A stretch of 64,000 nucleotides of DNA from Gimesia sp. (GCA_002706765.1 PAJV01000006.1:30422-94421); one strand, 5' to 3'. Counted from the first letter of the stretch, positions 35,366 through 45,197 are shown. Made by a program: numbers and translations. Notes: generated from the sequence alone by a model not told the origin.

Positions 35366-36793
35366 ATGCTTTCCGAACTCAAACTCCTCGACGCCACACT
35401 GCACCGCACGGAAACAGAAACCCGGATGCCGTTTCGGTTTGGTATCGCCGTCATGACGGCGGCGCCGCATGTGTTTCTGCGGTGTCGGTATGAAATTGAC
35501 GGTCAGGTCGTCACCGGCATTGCGGCGGAAGGTCTGCTGCCCAGGTGGTTTGATAAGTCGCCTGAGAAACAGGCAACGCAGGAGATCGACGAGATGCTGC
35601 TGGTCATTCGGCAGGCGGTCGCGTTTGCGCGGCAGGCGACAGCCGCGCCCGCGTTTGATTTCTGGCGGCAGGTTTACCAGGCACAGGTGACGTGGGCCGC
35701 GGAGCAGGGGCTGCCTTCGCTGCTGGCGCAGTTTGGGGTCAGCATGGTCGAACGCACGCTGCTCGATGCGCTGGCCCGGGCCGAACAGTGTAACCTGGCG
35801 ACGCTGCTGTGGGAGAACCGCGTCGGCCTGGATCTGGCGGCGATTCACCCCGAACTGGCGGGCCGCACGCCGAACGAGTTTCTGCCTGATCAGCCGCTGT
35901 CGAAAATCATCGCCCGCCACACGGTCGGACTCTCCGATCCGTTGACTGCCGCCGACCTGACGCCCGAGAACCGCATCGATGACGGGCTGCCGCAAACGCT
36001 GGAAGACTGCATTCGCGTCTACGGTTTGCGGCACTTCAAGCTCAAGGCGCAAGGCGATGTCGACCGCGACCTGGAACGGCTGCGGTGCGTCGCGCGGGTT
36101 ATCACCGCGCATTGCGGAAACAACTTCTCGTTCACGCTGGACGGCAACGAGCAGTACCGCGAGTTCCCTCGCTTCGTCGAACTCTGGGACGGCATTCAGG
36201 CTGATGCATTGTTGTCTGGGTTCTTCGAACGTCTGATTTTCATCGAGCAGCCCCTGCATCGCAGCGTGGCATTGGACCCTGCGATTGCGAACATTGCCGA
36301 CTGGGAAAACGGGCCGCCGGTGATCATTGATGAATCGGACGCCGCCCTCAGTGCGCTGGAACAGGCGTTGCAGCTGGGTTACGCGGGGACGAGCCACAAA
36401 AACTGCAAAGGCATCATGAAGACGACCGCCCATCGCTGCCTGATCAATTTTCGCAACGCGCGCGAGAACACGAGCCGTTACCAGATGAGCGGCGAAGACC
36501 TGGTGAATATCGGCCCGGTCGCGTTGCTGCAGGACCTCGCGGCGCAGGCGGCTTTGGGCAATACGTCGGTCGAACGCAACGGCCACCACTACTTTCGCGG
36601 CCTGACCCCGTTCCCCAGGCAAATCAGCCAGCTGATGCTGCAGCAGCACAGCGATCTTTATACGCCGCTGGACAACGGCTTCGCCCGCGTCAACATCACG
36701 AACGGCGAACTCGACCTGACGTCAGTCAACGCCGCCCCGTTCGGCGTGTGCGTGGAAGTGCCCATGGACGGGTTTCAGGAGTTGTCGCTCTGA
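35366..36793 (+). CDS. Enolase-superfamily (mandelate racemase/muconate cycloisomerase-like) enzyme
   Basis: A 475-residue protein. Metal and acid/base residues of the enolase superfamily are visible: GLRHFKLKAQG (K-x-K, about 225), FTLDGNEQY (first metal ligand), RLIFIEQPL (second), PPVIIDESDA (third) and GYAGTSHKNCKGIMKT (His/Lys site on the other face). The N-terminal cap domain starts at LLDATLHRTETETRMPFRFG. It probably abstracts a proton alpha to a carboxylate of a sugar acid or dipeptide; the substrate is unknown. It stands alone, with no sugar-catabolic partners nearby. Confidence 0.85.
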   Translation: MLSELKLLDATLHRTETETRMPFRFGIAVMTAAPHVFLRCRYEIDGQVVTGIAAEGLLPRWFDKSPEKQATQEIDEMLLVIRQAVAFARQATAAPAFDFWRQVYQAQVTWAAEQGLPSLLAQFGVSMVERTLLDALARAEQCNLATLLWENRVGLDLAAIHPELAGRTPNEFLPDQPLSKIIARHTVGLSDPLTAADLTPENRIDDGLPQTLEDCIRVYGLRHFKLKAQGDVDRDLERLRCVARVITAHCGNNFSFTLDGNEQYREFPRFVELWDGIQADALLSGFFERLIFIEQPLHRSVALDPAIANIADWENGPPVIIDESDAALSALEQALQLGYAGTSHKNCKGIMKTTAHRCLINFRNARENTSRYQMSGEDLVNIGPVALLQDLAAQAALGNTSVERNGHHYFRGLTPFPRQISQLMLQQHSDLYTPLDNGFARVNITNGELDLTSVNAAPFGVCVEVPMDGFQELSL

Positions 36794-36845
36794 GTAATTG
36801 AGGAAGTGATCTGCCTGCATTGTACAGTGCAGGGATGCAATTCTA

Positions 36846-37334
36846 CTACATGCGTTTCAGAACCAGAATATTTGATTTTATGTCTGATTTGAATTCCTGC
36901 GGTCGTTCTTCTGAACCGGTAACACATAGTCTGGCCTCAGTACCATTGATTTCAAAAATTCCGGTTCTCTTTTTTCCTGCGAGGGGTCCATCGACAACGG
37001 CCATATTAATTGAGTAAGGGGTCGTGGTCAAATCGAGTGTGTATTCTTCATTCGCCAGAACCTTTTCAGCCTGCTTCATTGTATGTTTACCATTCTGAAA
37101 CTCTGCAATGATCGGGGCTCCGCTTGCATCGAGGGCTTCTTTGCCATTTCGGATTAATGACACGAGCTGCCATTTTCCAGATAGTGTCGGAGCAGAAGAA
37201 GCCTGCGATGATTGAGGCTGTGGCGTCGCATTTGACGCAGCTTCAGAATCTGAGGATGAATCGACCGGTGTACCAGTAGAGGCGTTACACCCCAGGGCGA
37301 TCGTAAGGAACATAAAACAGAAGTAACTACGCAT
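36846..37334 (-). CDS. TIGR03067 domain lipoprotein
   Basis: A 162-residue protein with a lipobox (MFLTIALGCNAS, Cys about 16), a Ser/Gln-rich linker to residue 48 and a TIGR03067 domain (LSGKWQLVSLIRNGKEALDA, TLDLTTTPYSINMAVVDG and TGSEERPQEFKS). TIGR03067 is expanded in planctomycetes and is lipocalin-like; its role is unknown. It converges with the enolase-superfamily gene at about 50 bp. Confidence 0.85.
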   Translation of the reverse strand: MRSYFCFMFLTIALGCNASTGTPVDSSSDSEAASNATPQPQSSQASSAPTLSGKWQLVSLIRNGKEALDASGAPIIAEFQNGKHTMKQAEKVLANEEYTLDLTTTPYSINMAVVDGPLAGKKRTGIFEINGTEARLCVTGSEERPQEFKSDIKSNILVLKRM

Positions 37335-38003
37335 TCAAAACTCCTTTAAGTCACATTGGTGTTTAGAACGACAAGTTCAGATCGCATGAACAAAGATGAA
37401 GATCTCAAATATAAGACTGCATTTCTCTCATCAAGTCAAGATATTTATCTTCTGTGAAACGGAAGGCGAAAAGTTCATTTCATGGTCATCAGGAATACCC
37501 ATCAACACCGTGGAAGTAAGAAAAAAGGGGACTGGATGGCTGGCAAAGTGAATGTCCCGGCTCCGTACAGGACCAGTTGGCCCGCTAGCCATGAAGTCGC
37601 CTGATGCAACTTTTTTTGTCAGTAAATGAGAAATTCTTACCGAAGAACGTGGAAAAAAATTAAGATCAGCAAGAAGAAGTATTCCACTGGCAGCCCAGGC
37701 GGTTTAGTTGCCTTGGGTGAGGCTGTTGCTGGGGCGGGTGGGAGTGGCAGGTGTCGCAGTCTGATTACTGATTCAGGCGAGGTGGATTCGAATTGACGAC
37801 AGATGCTCAGGATGAACCGATTAGCGGACCAAGTTTCCGATCAGAGAACCTGGCGGTCATGATTCATCGCGTGTCAATTGTCGTCTGTATTGTTCTCCCG
37901 CTGGCTTACTGTGTTCAGACGGTGTTCGCCCCTTTATAATCGGGGACAGGCTTGCCAGATACTTTATATCGAACCGGTTTCAACGAGAGAGTGAGAGTCA
38001 GCA
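37335..38003. other. Intergenic region, no gene recognised
   Basis: About 670 bp with no supportable reading frame or clear structure. It holds the promoters of the divergent lipoprotein and lactate-dehydrogenase-like genes. A C/G-poor stretch with AAAAAAGGGG (37520s) and a GGCTGTTGCTGGGGCGGGTG run (37730s) were noted but not interpreted. Confidence 0.5.
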
Positions 38004-39149
38004 GTGGTAGACATGAACGACGGAGAACGCCTTCAGGCTTTCATCGAGCAGTTGCAGGGCCAGACTGGCCTGAACGCGGCCCGGTACGAGCGGATGCTGG
38101 CGGAGTTGAACGCGACTCAGCCGCGGGACGGACACGATGCGGAAGGCCGTCGGCAGATTGCGTTTTTTGATGCGAAGCAGTACGACCTCCAATCGTTCTC
38201 CGCGAGAAACGACGACAGTTTCCAGCTGATCGCCATCGAATCGCCGCTCAATGAGCAGACGGTTTCGGCGGCTGCCGGCTGCAAGGTGGTTTGTATTTTC
38301 GTCAATGATGAAGCGCATGAGCGAGTCATCGCGCGTCTGGCGGAGCTGGGGGTGGAACTGATTGCCCTGCGTTGTGCCGGCTTTAATCATGTCGACCTGG
38401 AGGCCTGTCAGAAGTATGGCATCAGTGTTGTGCGGGTTCCCGCTTATTCGCCGCATGCGGTCGCCGAACATACGGTGGCGTTGATGCTGATGCTCAACCG
38501 GCATTTGCACCAGGCTTACCTGCGGAATCGGGCCGGGGCATTTATTCTGGATGGGCTGACCGGCTTCGATATGTTTGGAAAAACAGTCGGCGTCATTGGC
38601 ACGGGGAAAATCGGGCAGTGCGTTGTGCAGATCCTGAACGGGTTCGGCTGTCGGGTGCTGGCATATGACGTGCAGGAAAATCCCGAAGTCGCCCAACTGC
38701 CACAGACAGAGTATGTCGGTCTGGACGCATTGTTTGCTGAGTCCGATATTGTCACATTACATCTGCCGCTGTTCGAGGAGACGCATCACCTCATCAATTC
38801 TCAGACCATCGCCCAGATGAAGCGGGGTGTGATGCTCATCAATACGTCGCGGGGAGGCCTGGTGGAGACGGTCTCACTGATCGAAGGCTTGAAGTCGGGG
38901 CAGATCGGTTATGCCGGGCTGGACGTCTACGAAGAAGAAGCGGGTATCTTTTTCCACGATATTTCGAACCAGGTGCTCGACGATGACGTTCTGGCGCGCC
39001 TGATGACATTCAACAACGTGGTGATCACCTCGCATCAGGCATTCCTGACCCGCGAGGCACTGGATAACATCGCCGAAACCACCTTCGCCAATATCGCAGA
39101 ATATTTCGCCGGCAAACGGGGAACAGAGCTGACGCACCATGTGGGTTAA
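38004..39149 (+). CDS. D-lactate dehydrogenase-like 2-hydroxyacid dehydrogenase with an N-terminal extension
   Basis: The enzyme core resembles LdhA: QIAFFDAKQYD start, LIALRCAGFNHVDLEA (catalytic Arg region), VVRVPAYSPHAVAEHTV, Rossmann GKTVGVIGTGKIG, INTSRGGLVET, GLDVYEEEAGIFF (Glu) and ITSHQAFLT (His). It reduces pyruvate to D-lactate with NADH in characterised relatives. About 48 residues (MNDGERLQAFIEQLQGQTGL and following) precede the usual start. GTG 38004 or ATG 38013 could begin the protein; a GAGAG lies upstream of the GTG. Related 2-oxoacid reductases cannot be excluded. Confidence 0.87.
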   Translation: MVDMNDGERLQAFIEQLQGQTGLNAARYERMLAELNATQPRDGHDAEGRRQIAFFDAKQYDLQSFSARNDDSFQLIAIESPLNEQTVSAAAGCKVVCIFVNDEAHERVIARLAELGVELIALRCAGFNHVDLEACQKYGISVVRVPAYSPHAVAEHTVALMLMLNRHLHQAYLRNRAGAFILDGLTGFDMFGKTVGVIGTGKIGQCVVQILNGFGCRVLAYDVQENPEVAQLPQTEYVGLDALFAESDIVTLHLPLFEETHHLINSQTIAQMKRGVMLINTSRGGLVETVSLIEGLKSGQIGYAGLDVYEEEAGIFFHDISNQVLDDDVLARLMTFNNVVITSHQAFLTREALDNIAETTFANIAEYFAGKRGTELTHHVG

Positions 39150-39271
39150 AGGCCGACTGTGGTCTGAGGTTGCTGCCCCAATCCCAATTCCCTGTTCATT
39201 TCCCGGTTGTCGCTGTGGGCGGAATGGATACCATGTTAACAGAGTCACGGGTATTCAGAGGATTTTCAGAA

Positions 39272-40360
39272 ATGACACAGTCAGACAAACCAGTTACCGC
39301 AATCGAATCGCTGCCGGACCGGGAGACGATGTACGCTGCGCTCGTCGAGCGGGACAGCAGTTTTGAAGGTGTCTTCGTTGCGGCGATCCGTACGACGGGG
39401 ATTTTCTGTCGGCCTTCCTGCTCGGCCCGCAAGCCGAAGCCCGAGAATGTCGAGTACTTTCCCGATGCGAAAACGGCCCTCGCCAATGGCTACCGCGAAT
39501 GCAAGGTCTGTCGTCCGCTGGTGGCGCTGGGCTCCACGCCCGACTGGCTGCAGCCATTGATTGAAGAGGTCGAGCAGGACGCCACCATCCGACTGCAGGC
39601 CGAAGATCTGCGCGAGCGGGGCCTTGATCCGGTCCGCGTGCGTCGCTGGTTTCAGAAACTGCACGGCATGAGCTTCAGCGCTTACCTCCGCATGCGGCGG
39701 ATCAACCAGGCTTTCAGCCAGATTCAACACAAATCGTCGGTCACCGACGCGGCTTTTCAGAGCGGGTATGAATCGCTGAGCGGGTTTGGCGAGGGCTTCA
39801 AAAAAACGATGGGGACCGCGCCGGCGAAGAGCAACGGTCAGCAGGTGATTGTCGTCAATCGGATCTTAACGCCCCTCGGACCGATGCTGGCGGGCGCGAC
39901 GAAGCAGGGGATCTGTCTGCTGGAATTCACGGACCGCCGGATGCTGGAGACACAGATCAATCGGCTGCAGAAGCATCTGAATGCGAAAGCGCTGCCCGGC
40001 GACAATCGCTTCTTTCCCATTCTGGAAGGACAGTTGCAGGCCTACTTTGCCGGGAAACGGACGGAATTCGATCTGCCATTGATCACGCCCGGCACCGAGT
40101 TCCAGCAGAAAGTCTGGGCGGCGCTGCGAACCATTCCCTGCGGCGCGACCCGTTCCTATTCCGAACAGGCTACGCTCATCGGCCAGCCGACCGCGGTTCG
40201 AGCCGTCGCACGGGCCAACGGCGACAACCGGATTGCGATTTTGATTCCCTGTCACCGCGTCATCGGAGCCGACGGCACCCTCACCGGTTACGGCGGCGGT
40301 TTATGGCGCAAGAAACGGTTGCTGGAAATCGAACAGCGAAAAGACGTCCCGTCAGAGTGA
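39272..40360 (+). CDS. ada: Ada: DNA repair methyltransferase and AraC-type regulator
   Basis: About 362 residues from ATG 39272, preceded by AGAGGA; the frame extends upstream without support. Domain order: Ada zinc domain (FEGVFVAAIRTTGIFCRPSC, then YRECKVCRPL), AraC-type helix-turn-helix (LHGMSFSAYLRMRRINQAFS), and the O6-methylguanine-DNA methyltransferase with the acceptor motif ILIPCHRVIGADGTLTGYGG. Cys in FCRPSC takes methyl groups from phosphotriesters and activates its own transcription in E. coli. The repeated composite element starts directly after the stop. Confidence 0.93.
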   Translation: MTQSDKPVTAIESLPDRETMYAALVERDSSFEGVFVAAIRTTGIFCRPSCSARKPKPENVEYFPDAKTALANGYRECKVCRPLVALGSTPDWLQPLIEEVEQDATIRLQAEDLRERGLDPVRVRRWFQKLHGMSFSAYLRMRRINQAFSQIQHKSSVTDAAFQSGYESLSGFGEGFKKTMGTAPAKSNGQQVIVVNRILTPLGPMLAGATKQGICLLEFTDRRMLETQINRLQKHLNAKALPGDNRFFPILEGQLQAYFAGKRTEFDLPLITPGTEFQQKVWAALRTIPCGATRSYSEQATLIGQPTAVRAVARANGDNRIAILIPCHRVIGADGTLTGYGGGLWRKKRLLEIEQRKDVPSE

Positions 40361-40393
40361 GCGTAATGACGCAGATGGCTCTTTCATTGACAG

Positions 40394-40726
40394 CGGGTCG
40401 CCCCGGATGCAATCCGGGGTTGTCGCAGACAACAGGAAACTGTCAGGGCAAACGCACGATTCAGAACAACACATCCCACCTGTTCGTCGTAAGGGGCGAC
40501 CCATGTGTCGTCCCGCCTGGCCGTGTTCGATTTTGTTTCACACCACAATGGAAACTGGTGAAACGTCCTGACATATTTCTACCACGAAAAACACAAAACA
40601 CACGAAAAAAAAGGGTAAGCCTGGATGTAATCCGGGCCGAGCGGAGCGAGCAGGAGGTTAACGCTACCACGTTCTTTTCCGAATCTGGCTTCCGATACTC
40701 ACTCAGCACGGCCGGACAAGCCGGTC
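40394..40726 (+). repeat. Composite repeat element, copy 2 (A-D-E-A-F)
   Basis: A hairpin (CCCCGGATGCAATCCGGGG with GTTGTCGCAGACAAC) at 40394, D (GGGGCGACCCATGTGTCGTC) 95 bp later, GTTTCACACCACAATGG, ACCACGAAAAACACAAAACA at 40581, a second A variant CCTGGATGTAATCCGGG at 40612 and a B/F-like arm with CGGCCGGACAAGCCGGTCCG. The modules match 28618-28868 in order and spacing, and the last part matches 28463-28570. Confidence 0.75.
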
Positions 40727-40822
40727 CGTGGCACACGGAAACCTTTCTGAACTGTATCCAGTTCTACGGTAGCGTCTCCACGGCCATCGAGCCCGGGATT
40801 AACAGACTCCGTGACGCTCAGG

Positions 40823-41365
40823 TCATTTCCCCGGCGTTCCTTTGCCCCAACGTTCCTTGTTAAACTGTTCGGACTGACCGCGGGGAACCGTCAGTGTGTT
40901 CCATTCGTCGCCGGCCTGGATGCGGGCGACCTGGATGATCTGTCCGACGTGATAACAGGTGTGGCCGAGCGACCGTTGAATTGCCAGGGGAACCGTATGG
41001 GCATCGCCGCGGATGTAAACCGTTTTTTCCAGGTCGTCGGGTGTCAGGCTGTTGAGGGAATCGAACAGGTTCGACCAGCCCCGTTCCCAGTAGGCCAGCA
41101 GTTCTTCGCGGGTGGCGAACGAATCGACAAATTCGTCGTCCCGATTGCGGTCTGGCTTCTCGCCGTCGGTCGTCAGGAAATCGGTCCACCGCGAAATCAA
41201 ATTCCCGGCGACATGCTTCATGATCACCGCAATCGAATTGGTATGCTCATCCAGGGACGTGCGCAGTCCCTCGTCAGAAACCTGTGCCACCGCCCGCTCG
41301 GCCATTTTTTTGTTGGCTTCAAAAGTGTTGATTGTGGCTGAGAGAAACAGATCAAACTGGTTCAT
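40823..41365 (-). CDS. DinB-like DUF1572 protein
   Basis: A 180-residue protein of the DinB/YfiT four-helix-bundle fold: MNQFDLFLSATINTFEANKK, VIMKHVAGNLISRWTDFLTT (first His) and LGHTCYHVGQIIQVARIQAG (His-x3-His metal site). DUF1572 proteins are abundant in planctomycetes; DinB-like proteins are metal-binding, often thiol-related, but function here is unknown. Divergent from the LRR gene. Confidence 0.85.
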   Translation of the reverse strand: MNQFDLFLSATINTFEANKKMAERAVAQVSDEGLRTSLDEHTNSIAVIMKHVAGNLISRWTDFLTTDGEKPDRNRDDEFVDSFATREELLAYWERGWSNLFDSLNSLTPDDLEKTVYIRGDAHTVPLAIQRSLGHTCYHVGQIIQVARIQAGDEWNTLTVPRGQSEQFNKERWGKGTPGK

Positions 41366-41591
41366 GAATTAATGCCTTTCGAAGCAGGACGGCGTATATC
41401 GATTGAAAGATTCTGCTTTTCACAAACGACTAAATGGATTAAGAGCATTGTAACTGGTTAAAACGTTAGAAAGAATAGAGTGAAACGTCTTACTCATGCA
41501 AGCATCCAGTTTGATTGATCTTTATTTGTATGAGTCACAAGGGGGACGCAGCATTCAAACGGCTGGTTCTCTTGATGGATTCAATCTCGAT

Positions 41592-43166
41592 ATGAAAAAA
41601 CATCAACGCCAATTTGTATTCCTGTTTCTGTTCCTGACGCTCGGAAGTGGTATCCTGGTTTTTTCTCTGCGTACAATGCGTTTAGAACACGAGCCGAAAG
41701 TAGAACAGGGTGTTGAACGCGAAGCGCCTCCGCCCGTACCGACCTCCCAGGCAACATTGATCAAGCTCAAACAGCTGGGAGCCCGCTGGAAACGGAACCA
41801 GCACGGGCAGGTCTACTGGCTGTTTCTGAAACGACTGCCGTTGGTCGATGACGATTTGATCGTGCTGAAAGAATTACCTGAAGTGCAGACGCTGACGTTG
41901 CGGGGCGTGCATACGATTAAGGGAAACCGCTTCACCGATGATGGTCTGCGTCATCTGGTGCATTTGCCGAAATTGCGTTATCTTGACCTGAGTGTCAATT
42001 ACCGGTTGACCGATGCCGGTCTGCGTCACCTGGTATCTCTGGAAAAATTAGAGCATCTCGATCTGAGCGGCAATTTTAAATATACCGATGCCTGCGGAGA
42101 ATTGCTGGCGCAGTTGACCTGCTTGCAGAGGCTCAACCTGAATCAGACCGCTTTGACCGCCGCCCTCCTGCCCGACTTGAGTCGGTTATCACGATTGAAG
42201 AGTCTGTCGGTTGAACGGATGGTGCTGGATGAAAATACGATTGATGATTTTGAAAAGCTTCCCCTGCAGGAACTGACGGGGGTTCGGATTGACGATGCCG
42301 ACCTCCGTTTACTGCCACGCCTGAAATCGCTGCAGAAACCACCGTTTCCGGGTTACCGGTGGATCGAAGATCGTCACCTGATTTATCTGACGCACTTTAA
42401 AAAGATCCGGGAAGTAGATGTGACTCTCACACGCGGAACCAGCGATACCTCGCAATTGAAACACCTGCAGGCGCTGCCTGAACTGGAGATTCTCGCAATC
42501 GGTATCGGGGAAAACTCTGAAGGTCCGCTCGACCGATCGGGGTTGCTTGCCCTGGCAAAGGTTCCCACTCTGAAAGAGTTGAGGGTGGGGCCCATCAATG
42601 CGCCCGCTCTGGAAGCAATCAGTCATTGTGCCCAGGTCGATAAACTGTATCTCAGTGGAGACCCCGGTCAGCTTCAGCCGGCCGACCTGGCATGTCTGAA
42701 AAATATGAGCAGCCTCAAAAAAATCACAGTGCAGGTGGATCTCGTTTCGGATGCTCTCTGGGCTGCACTGGGGAACGTGACATCACTCGAAGAAATTTCG
42801 TTTAACAGGGGTTGGCCGCCACAAACAGAAAAGCCGCAGTTTTCCATGGCAAGCCTGAAACATCTTGAGAATTTACCGCATCTGAAAGGGCTGGACCTCA
42901 ATGGTTTCCCAGTGACCGATGAGGGGCTGGGTTACCTCGGTCAATGTCGAAGTCTTGAGCGGTTGGATATGGATAAAGCCCCGATTACCAATGCGGGGCT
43001 GCTGCAGTTACGGCATCTGTCTCAACTGAAGAAGCTCAGCTTTTATGGCAGTAAAATTGACGAGTCAGCCGCGATAGAACTGCATGAGCACATTCCCCAG
43101 TGCTGGATCGAAGACAACTGGTGTTGTGGCTGCATGGCCATCCACCCGGTGGCACAGACGAAATAG
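41592..43166 (+). CDS. Leucine-rich-repeat protein with N-terminal membrane anchor
   Basis: About 524 residues from ATG 41592; an ATG at 41496 is in frame but lacks a ribosome-binding site. A single N-terminal membrane helix (FVFLFLFLTLGSGILVF) precedes LRRs of about 24 residues from residue 100 to 500 (for example LRHLVHLPKLRYLDLSVNYR and LGYLGQCRSLERLDMDKAPI). The DDGLRHL/DAGLRHL phrases are typical of planctomycete GALA-like repeats. It is likely periplasmic and binds proteins or peptides. A second, related LRR lipoprotein is encoded 600 bp downstream. Confidence 0.82.
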   Translation: MKKHQRQFVFLFLFLTLGSGILVFSLRTMRLEHEPKVEQGVEREAPPPVPTSQATLIKLKQLGARWKRNQHGQVYWLFLKRLPLVDDDLIVLKELPEVQTLTLRGVHTIKGNRFTDDGLRHLVHLPKLRYLDLSVNYRLTDAGLRHLVSLEKLEHLDLSGNFKYTDACGELLAQLTCLQRLNLNQTALTAALLPDLSRLSRLKSLSVERMVLDENTIDDFEKLPLQELTGVRIDDADLRLLPRLKSLQKPPFPGYRWIEDRHLIYLTHFKKIREVDVTLTRGTSDTSQLKHLQALPELEILAIGIGENSEGPLDRSGLLALAKVPTLKELRVGPINAPALEAISHCAQVDKLYLSGDPGQLQPADLACLKNMSSLKKITVQVDLVSDALWAALGNVTSLEEISFNRGWPPQTEKPQFSMASLKHLENLPHLKGLDLNGFPVTDEGLGYLGQCRSLERLDMDKAPITNAGLLQLRHLSQLKKLSFYGSKIDESAAIELHEHIPQCWIEDNWCCGCMAIHPVAQTK

Positions 43167-43167
43167 C

Positions 43168-43698
43168 TTACCGTTGAAAATCAGCGATGATGCCGTCGAC
43201 GGCTTCTGCCAGCGCGGGAGTCAGCGTTTTCATCAGCTGTGTTCCTTTCTTTTTACGGCTCTGATTATAAATCAGGTAGCGGTGTTTCGCGGCTTTCAAA
43301 GCGGGCAGCTGTTTTTTTGTGACCGAGCCATCCAGTTTCGCTTTAGCTTTGGCATCAAGCTGGCAGGCTTTCTCATAATCAAACTTGTTACTGTAAAGTT
43401 CACACCAGGGGAGCAGGCCGCCATTGAGTTTGCGGGCCAGTGCAGGCTGGTCTCCCTGGCTGAGGCGCGTGTCGAAATCAATCAGATTTTCCTGATCCTC
43501 TTCGAAGCCGCCGACAATCAGCAGTCCGCCCCCATTCACGCCGGTCAATGCTTTGCTCAAGATCGCTTCCGTATTGCCGGTAATCTGCCCGCCCAGCGCC
43601 ATGAAACGCAGATCAATTCCAACCGACCGCGCGATCTCAGCCAGCTTGCGACCAGTAATGGCCCGTTTGGCGGTATAGACGGCTAAGCAGTTTTGCAT
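43168..43698 (-). CDS. Hypothetical protein
   Basis: A 176-residue soluble protein that I do not recognise. It starts MQNCLAVYTAKRAITGRKLA and has a glycine-rich strand (GVNGGGLLIVGGFEEDQENL) and a basic, Lys-rich C-terminal half. It converges with the LRR gene, with a single base between stops. The strong internal codon bias argues for a real gene. Confidence 0.6.
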   Translation of the reverse strand: MQNCLAVYTAKRAITGRKLAEIARSVGIDLRFMALGGQITGNTEAILSKALTGVNGGGLLIVGGFEEDQENLIDFDTRLSQGDQPALARKLNGGLLPWCELYSNKFDYEKACQLDAKAKAKLDGSVTKKQLPALKAAKHRYLIYNQSRKKKGTQLMKTLTPALAEAVDGIIADFQR

Positions 43699-43775
43699 GT
43701 GTGGCTCCTGATAAGAATACCGCTGCGGCGGAAAAGTACTTTCGGTGAGAAATGTCAGAGTCTATGATAGTCGGT

Positions 43776-45197
43776 ATGAAGCATCCGTTCAAAGTAACCT
43801 GTTTGACATTATTCCTGCTCAGCAGTTTCTGCTGTCTGTCTGGCTGCGGTGAGCCTCCGATCCCGCCACAGACGGCTTCACTTTCGACTGGAGGAAAGGG
43901 CGAGTTTTCATCGATTCCGCTGGTCGAAGGCAGAAAAGCAGGTGAGACTGATCTCGAATACCTCCTCCGCCAGGGAGGCATCTATCCCAACCAGCCGGAG
44001 AAGGGGGACGGATACCACTTTTCCAATTACTTCGACTACTGTAGTGAAGACGAACTGCACCTGCTTTCGCGGGTCAAGGGTCTCCGTGCATTTTATATGT
44101 ATGACGGGAACTCATTCAGCCCGGCTGGCTGGAAACAAATTGGTCAGATTTCCGGTCTGGAGGCGTTTCACGTCTCGAGTCAATATGTGACTGATGAACA
44201 TCTGATTGGATTGCAGGGGCTGCCGCATCTGAAAGACTTGAAAATTCTCAATCGTGATCAGAAGCAAAGTCCCGTTTCCGATCAGGGGCTACAGGTGCTG
44301 TCCTCTTTTCCCGCACTGCGCCGTCTGGTACTTCACAGCCGCAATCTCAACGTGCGCGCCTGCGAACTGATAGGCGACTGCACAGAACTCCGTGCGCTGG
44401 AGCTGTGGGGACCTGTCACGGACGAATGTCTCAAGCCCCTGGGGAAGCTGAAAAATCTAAAGCATCTCATTGTGGTGGGAACATTTTCCGATGCAGGACT
44501 GAAGCATCTGTCTGACTTAAAGCAATTGACTCGCCTGGTACTCCACAGTGACCAGATGACAGGCAGCGGTTTAAAGAGTTTTGCAGAAGCACCGGAATTA
44601 CGGGAGGTTGGATTTTCCGGCAGCCCCGCAGGTAAGGCCACATTAAAACAGCTGGACCAACTGCCTGGTCTTGCCGTCTTGAATCTCTCGACTCCATCAG
44701 TCAACGATGCCGTTCTGCAGACCATGCCCGATCTGCCGCAACTGGAAGCGCTCTCCCTGAAATCTTCGACCATCACAGATAAAGGCCTGGATGCCCTGGT
44801 CAAGGTGAAAAATTTAAGAGAGTTGGTTTTGTACTCTACCGAAATTACGAATGCCGGCTTGATTCGACTGGAGCCACTCCAGCAACTGCATTTGTTGGTG
44901 TTGGGAAATCCCATCAAGATGGAATTGATTACCGGGAAGGGACTGGAGCCTCTGACGAAGCTGCCTCGACTGGAAGTACTCAACATAGAATTTGTAAACG
45001 CTGAGAAGCTTGATTTGCGCCCCCTGGCACGCTGCCACTCTCTTGTGAAAGTAGATCTAAACATCAGCTCTGATGAGGCCCGGAAACGCTGGCAGGAAGT
45101 CCTGGCAGAACGCCCAGTGTTAAATAAGGTTCTAAAGATCATTCCCGTTACGAGATTTTTAGAAAAACACTTTGCCTCTGGTGGTGAAATTCCCTGA
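43776..45197 (+). CDS. Leucine-rich-repeat lipoprotein
   Basis: About 473 residues from ATG 43776, giving MKHPFKVTCLTLFLLSSFCC followed by LSGC, a lipobox signal peptide; ATG 43752 is a less likely start. Repeats run from about residue 80 (LHLLSRVKGLRAFYMYDGNS) to 430, with DAGLKHLSDLKQLTRLVL and DKGLDALVKVKNLRELVL as clear examples. The mature protein would be attached to a membrane by its Cys. It resembles the LRR protein just upstream, so both may come from one ancestor. Confidence 0.85.
   Translation: MKHPFKVTCLTLFLLSSFCCLSGCGEPPIPPQTASLSTGGKGEFSSIPLVEGRKAGETDLEYLLRQGGIYPNQPEKGDGYHFSNYFDYCSEDELHLLSRVKGLRAFYMYDGNSFSPAGWKQIGQISGLEAFHVSSQYVTDEHLIGLQGLPHLKDLKILNRDQKQSPVSDQGLQVLSSFPALRRLVLHSRNLNVRACELIGDCTELRALELWGPVTDECLKPLGKLKNLKHLIVVGTFSDAGLKHLSDLKQLTRLVLHSDQMTGSGLKSFAEAPELREVGFSGSPAGKATLKQLDQLPGLAVLNLSTPSVNDAVLQTMPDLPQLEALSLKSSTITDKGLDALVKVKNLRELVLYSTEITNAGLIRLEPLQQLHLLVLGNPIKMELITGKGLEPLTKLPRLEVLNIEFVNAEKLDLRPLARCHSLVKVDLNISSDEARKRWQEVLAERPVLNKVLKIIPVTRFLEKHFASGGEIP

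Noticed and set aside
35113-35493. 126-codon plus-strand frame upstream of the enolase-superfamily gene
   Set aside because: It overlaps the start of the real gene in another frame and has no ribosome-binding site; the region 35089-35365 is treated as intergenic.
35339-36649. 436-codon minus-strand frame
   Set aside because: It is antisense to the enolase-superfamily gene; its Arg/Gln-rich composition is typical of an antisense frame of a GC3-rich gene.
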